A program made the position numbers and the translations under genes. DNA of 7,551 bases from a bacterium (GTDB lineage Bacteria > SZUA-182 > SZUA-191). This document shows positions 6,990-7,551 of this stretch, piece by piece. The DNA lies in NCBI GenBank assembly GCA_003230535.1, contig QIEW01000465.1, forward strand, positions 1 through 7,551, given 5' to 3'. Numbering within the stretch: the stretch's first letter is position 1; every line of letters begins with the position of its first letter. The notes under the pieces are model-generated. The model saw only the letters and a list, made by a program, of their open reading frames with translations. It searched no databases and was not told the DNA's origin.

Positions 6990-7008
6990 CTAAACTTCTC
7001 TGAGGCAT
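6990..7008 (-). other. Displaced 5' end of the metalloprotease gene (ATG start, one frame off)
   Basis: ATG 7008 begins MPQRSLVV, a short basic signal-peptide n-region, 6 nt after AAAGGAGG (7022-7015). Removing one T from the TTTT run at 6986-6983 would join it to YGVILPIVLGFGKTNAFA and give a complete signal peptide. As written, the frame continues as LWRDIAYCPGLW and leaves the protease frame. Confidence 0.65.
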
Positions 7009-7014
7009 AACAGC

Positions 7015-7022
7015 CCTCCTTT
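7015..7022 (-). promoter_or_regulatory. Ribosome binding site of the metalloprotease gene
   Basis: AAAGGAGG on the minus strand lies 6 nt before ATG 7008, an ideal site and spacing. It argues that translation starts at 7008 and not at TTG 6989, which is about 25 nt away. Confidence 0.75.
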
Positions 7023-7056
7023 GGTTATAGTGGGATAACAAACAGCTAATTGCTGT

Positions 7057-7085
7057 ATTATACTATAAATTTGCAAATTTGTTCA
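7057..7085 (-). promoter_or_regulatory. Sigma-70-type promoter of the metalloprotease with a palindrome in the spacer
   Basis: On the minus strand, TGAACA (7085-7080) and a perfect TATAAT (7062-7057) are 17 bp apart. The spacer holds nearly all of AAATTTGCAAATTT (7067-7080), a perfect 14-bp palindrome where a repressor would block polymerase. A second small inverted repeat, ACAGC/GCTGT (7042-7046 and 7052-7056), lies at the expected transcript start. The leader before ATG 7008 would be about 40 nt. Confidence 0.6.
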
Positions 7086-7210
7086 TCTTTTTTTAATTCA
7101 TCCACCTAAAATACAACTAGAAGTTAGTATTAAGATAACCTGAGTTTTCAACGTTTAGACACTAGACCCTAATCCCTTAACCCCTGCCTTTATCATTTCA
7201 CCCGGATTAT

Positions 7211-7345
7211 TGATGGTCTCGTAAAAAGTCGTCATTCCCGCGAAAGCGGGAATCCATCCTGATTTTAACTATCTGAAAATACTGGATTTCAGTTTGGATG
7301 GGAATGACAAGAATGTGTGTTTTCCGACTTTTTACGAGTTTATCT
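7211..7345 (-). mobile_element. 135-bp MITE-like element, copy 2 (inverted)
   Basis: The core 7218-7338 has perfect 14-bp inverted ends, CTCGTAAAAAGTCG (7218-7231) and CGACTTTTTACGAG (7325-7338). It is the reverse complement of copy 1 with about 92% identity by hand count over 121 bp. It contains the hairpin ATTCCCGC-GAAA-GCGGGAAT (7234-7253). Conserved TGATGGT precedes the left end, matching ACCATCA after copy 1. No protein is encoded. Confidence 0.82.
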
Positions 7346-7413
7346 TCATTAGGTTGGCTTATTATCCATTGGAACGCTCCCCACCTTAAAATTAATATGT
7401 AATCTATATTGCA

Positions 7414-7442
7414 TTTACATTATACATAAGATATACTATAGA
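7414..7442 (+). promoter_or_regulatory. Candidate promoter for a plus-strand gene beyond the right edge
   Basis: TTTACA (7414-7419) and TATAGA (7437-7442) are 17 bp apart. An alternative pair, TTGCAT (7409-7414) and TATACT (7432-7437), also has 17-bp spacing. Transcription would start near 7449 and run towards the ribosome site at 7542-7550. Confidence 0.45.
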
Positions 7443-7495
7443 GCAATGTCACGCTAAACACCAACCAAAGCATACCATAACTTGGGAAAAAGCGG

Positions 7496-7543
7496 ATGAA
7501 GATGATGGTGGAGCAGGCCGGGAAGCAAATTGACGTTGAGTAA
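7496..7543 (+). CDS. Possible 15-codon leader peptide
   Basis: ATG 7496 to TAA 7541-7543 would encode 15 residues (MKMMVEQAGKQIDVE). Its stop overlaps AAAGGAGGT, the ribosome site of the gene that must begin just past 7551. It lies downstream of the candidate promoter at 7414-7442. No clear ribosome site precedes it, and its upstream frame closes at TAA 7478-7480, so it is not the tail of a longer gene. It is recorded because of its position. I assign no function. Confidence 0.2.
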   Translation: MKMMVEQAGKQIDVE

Positions 7544-7550
7544 AGGAGGT
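7542..7550 (+). promoter_or_regulatory. Ribosome binding site of a gene starting just outside the window
   Basis: AAAGGAGGT at the extreme right edge is a near-perfect anti-16S match. The start codon should fall within about ten bases after 7551. The gene itself cannot be seen. Confidence 0.5.
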
Positions 7551-7551
7551 C

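Overview
The window reads as a bacterial chromosome segment from an anaerobe-like organism that makes menaquinone by the futalosine route. Strong AGGAGG-type ribosome sites, non-ATG starts and dispersed 'ATTCCCGC…GCGGGAAT' repeats fit Clostridia (Peptococcaceae-like) or a deltaproteobacterial-type genome. I cannot fix the phylum from sequence alone.

Left half (206-4318): four minus-strand genes, transcribed from 4318 down to 206, form a menaquinone operon in the order mqnP (UbiA-family prenyltransferase), mqnE (aminofutalosine synthase, radical SAM), mqnA (chorismate dehydratase) and mqnC (dehypoxanthine futalosine cyclase, radical SAM). MqnA and MqnE make aminofutalosine from chorismate, MqnC closes the second ring after removal of the base, and MqnP later attaches the isoprenoid tail. 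The nucleosidase (MqnB/MTAN), MqnD and the late decarboxylase and methyltransferase are not in the window. mqnP-mqnE and mqnA-mqnC are tightly spaced or overlapping, and mqnE-mqnA is separated by a 172-bp gap holding two hairpins. mqnC seems to lack a canonical start near its ribosome site, so an ATT start is a serious possibility.

Middle (4332-5414): about 1.1 kb without a convincing gene. It holds a 135-bp inverted-repeat element, a pair of REP-like half-palindromes in opposite orientation, two 11-bp-stem hairpins related by compensatory changes, and a terminator-like hairpin just after the protease gene.

Right half (5415-7551): one minus-strand gene for a secreted zinc metalloprotease (HExxHxxGxxHD, Met-turn). 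It has its own promoter with a perfect 14-bp palindrome in the -35/-10 spacer. The strong ribosome site and ATG lie one frame off the main open frame, so the signal peptide appears to be split by a +1-nt frameshift. A second copy of the 135-bp element lies upstream of the protease in inverted orientation, so the two copies bracket the protease gene and the middle repeats in a segment of about 2.4 kb. At the right edge, a plus-strand promoter and a ribosome site point to a gene that begins just outside the window.

No tRNA, rRNA, CRISPR array or transposase gene was recognised. The best candidates for something unusual are the MITE-bracketed protease cassette, the protease signal-peptide frameshift and the mqnC start.
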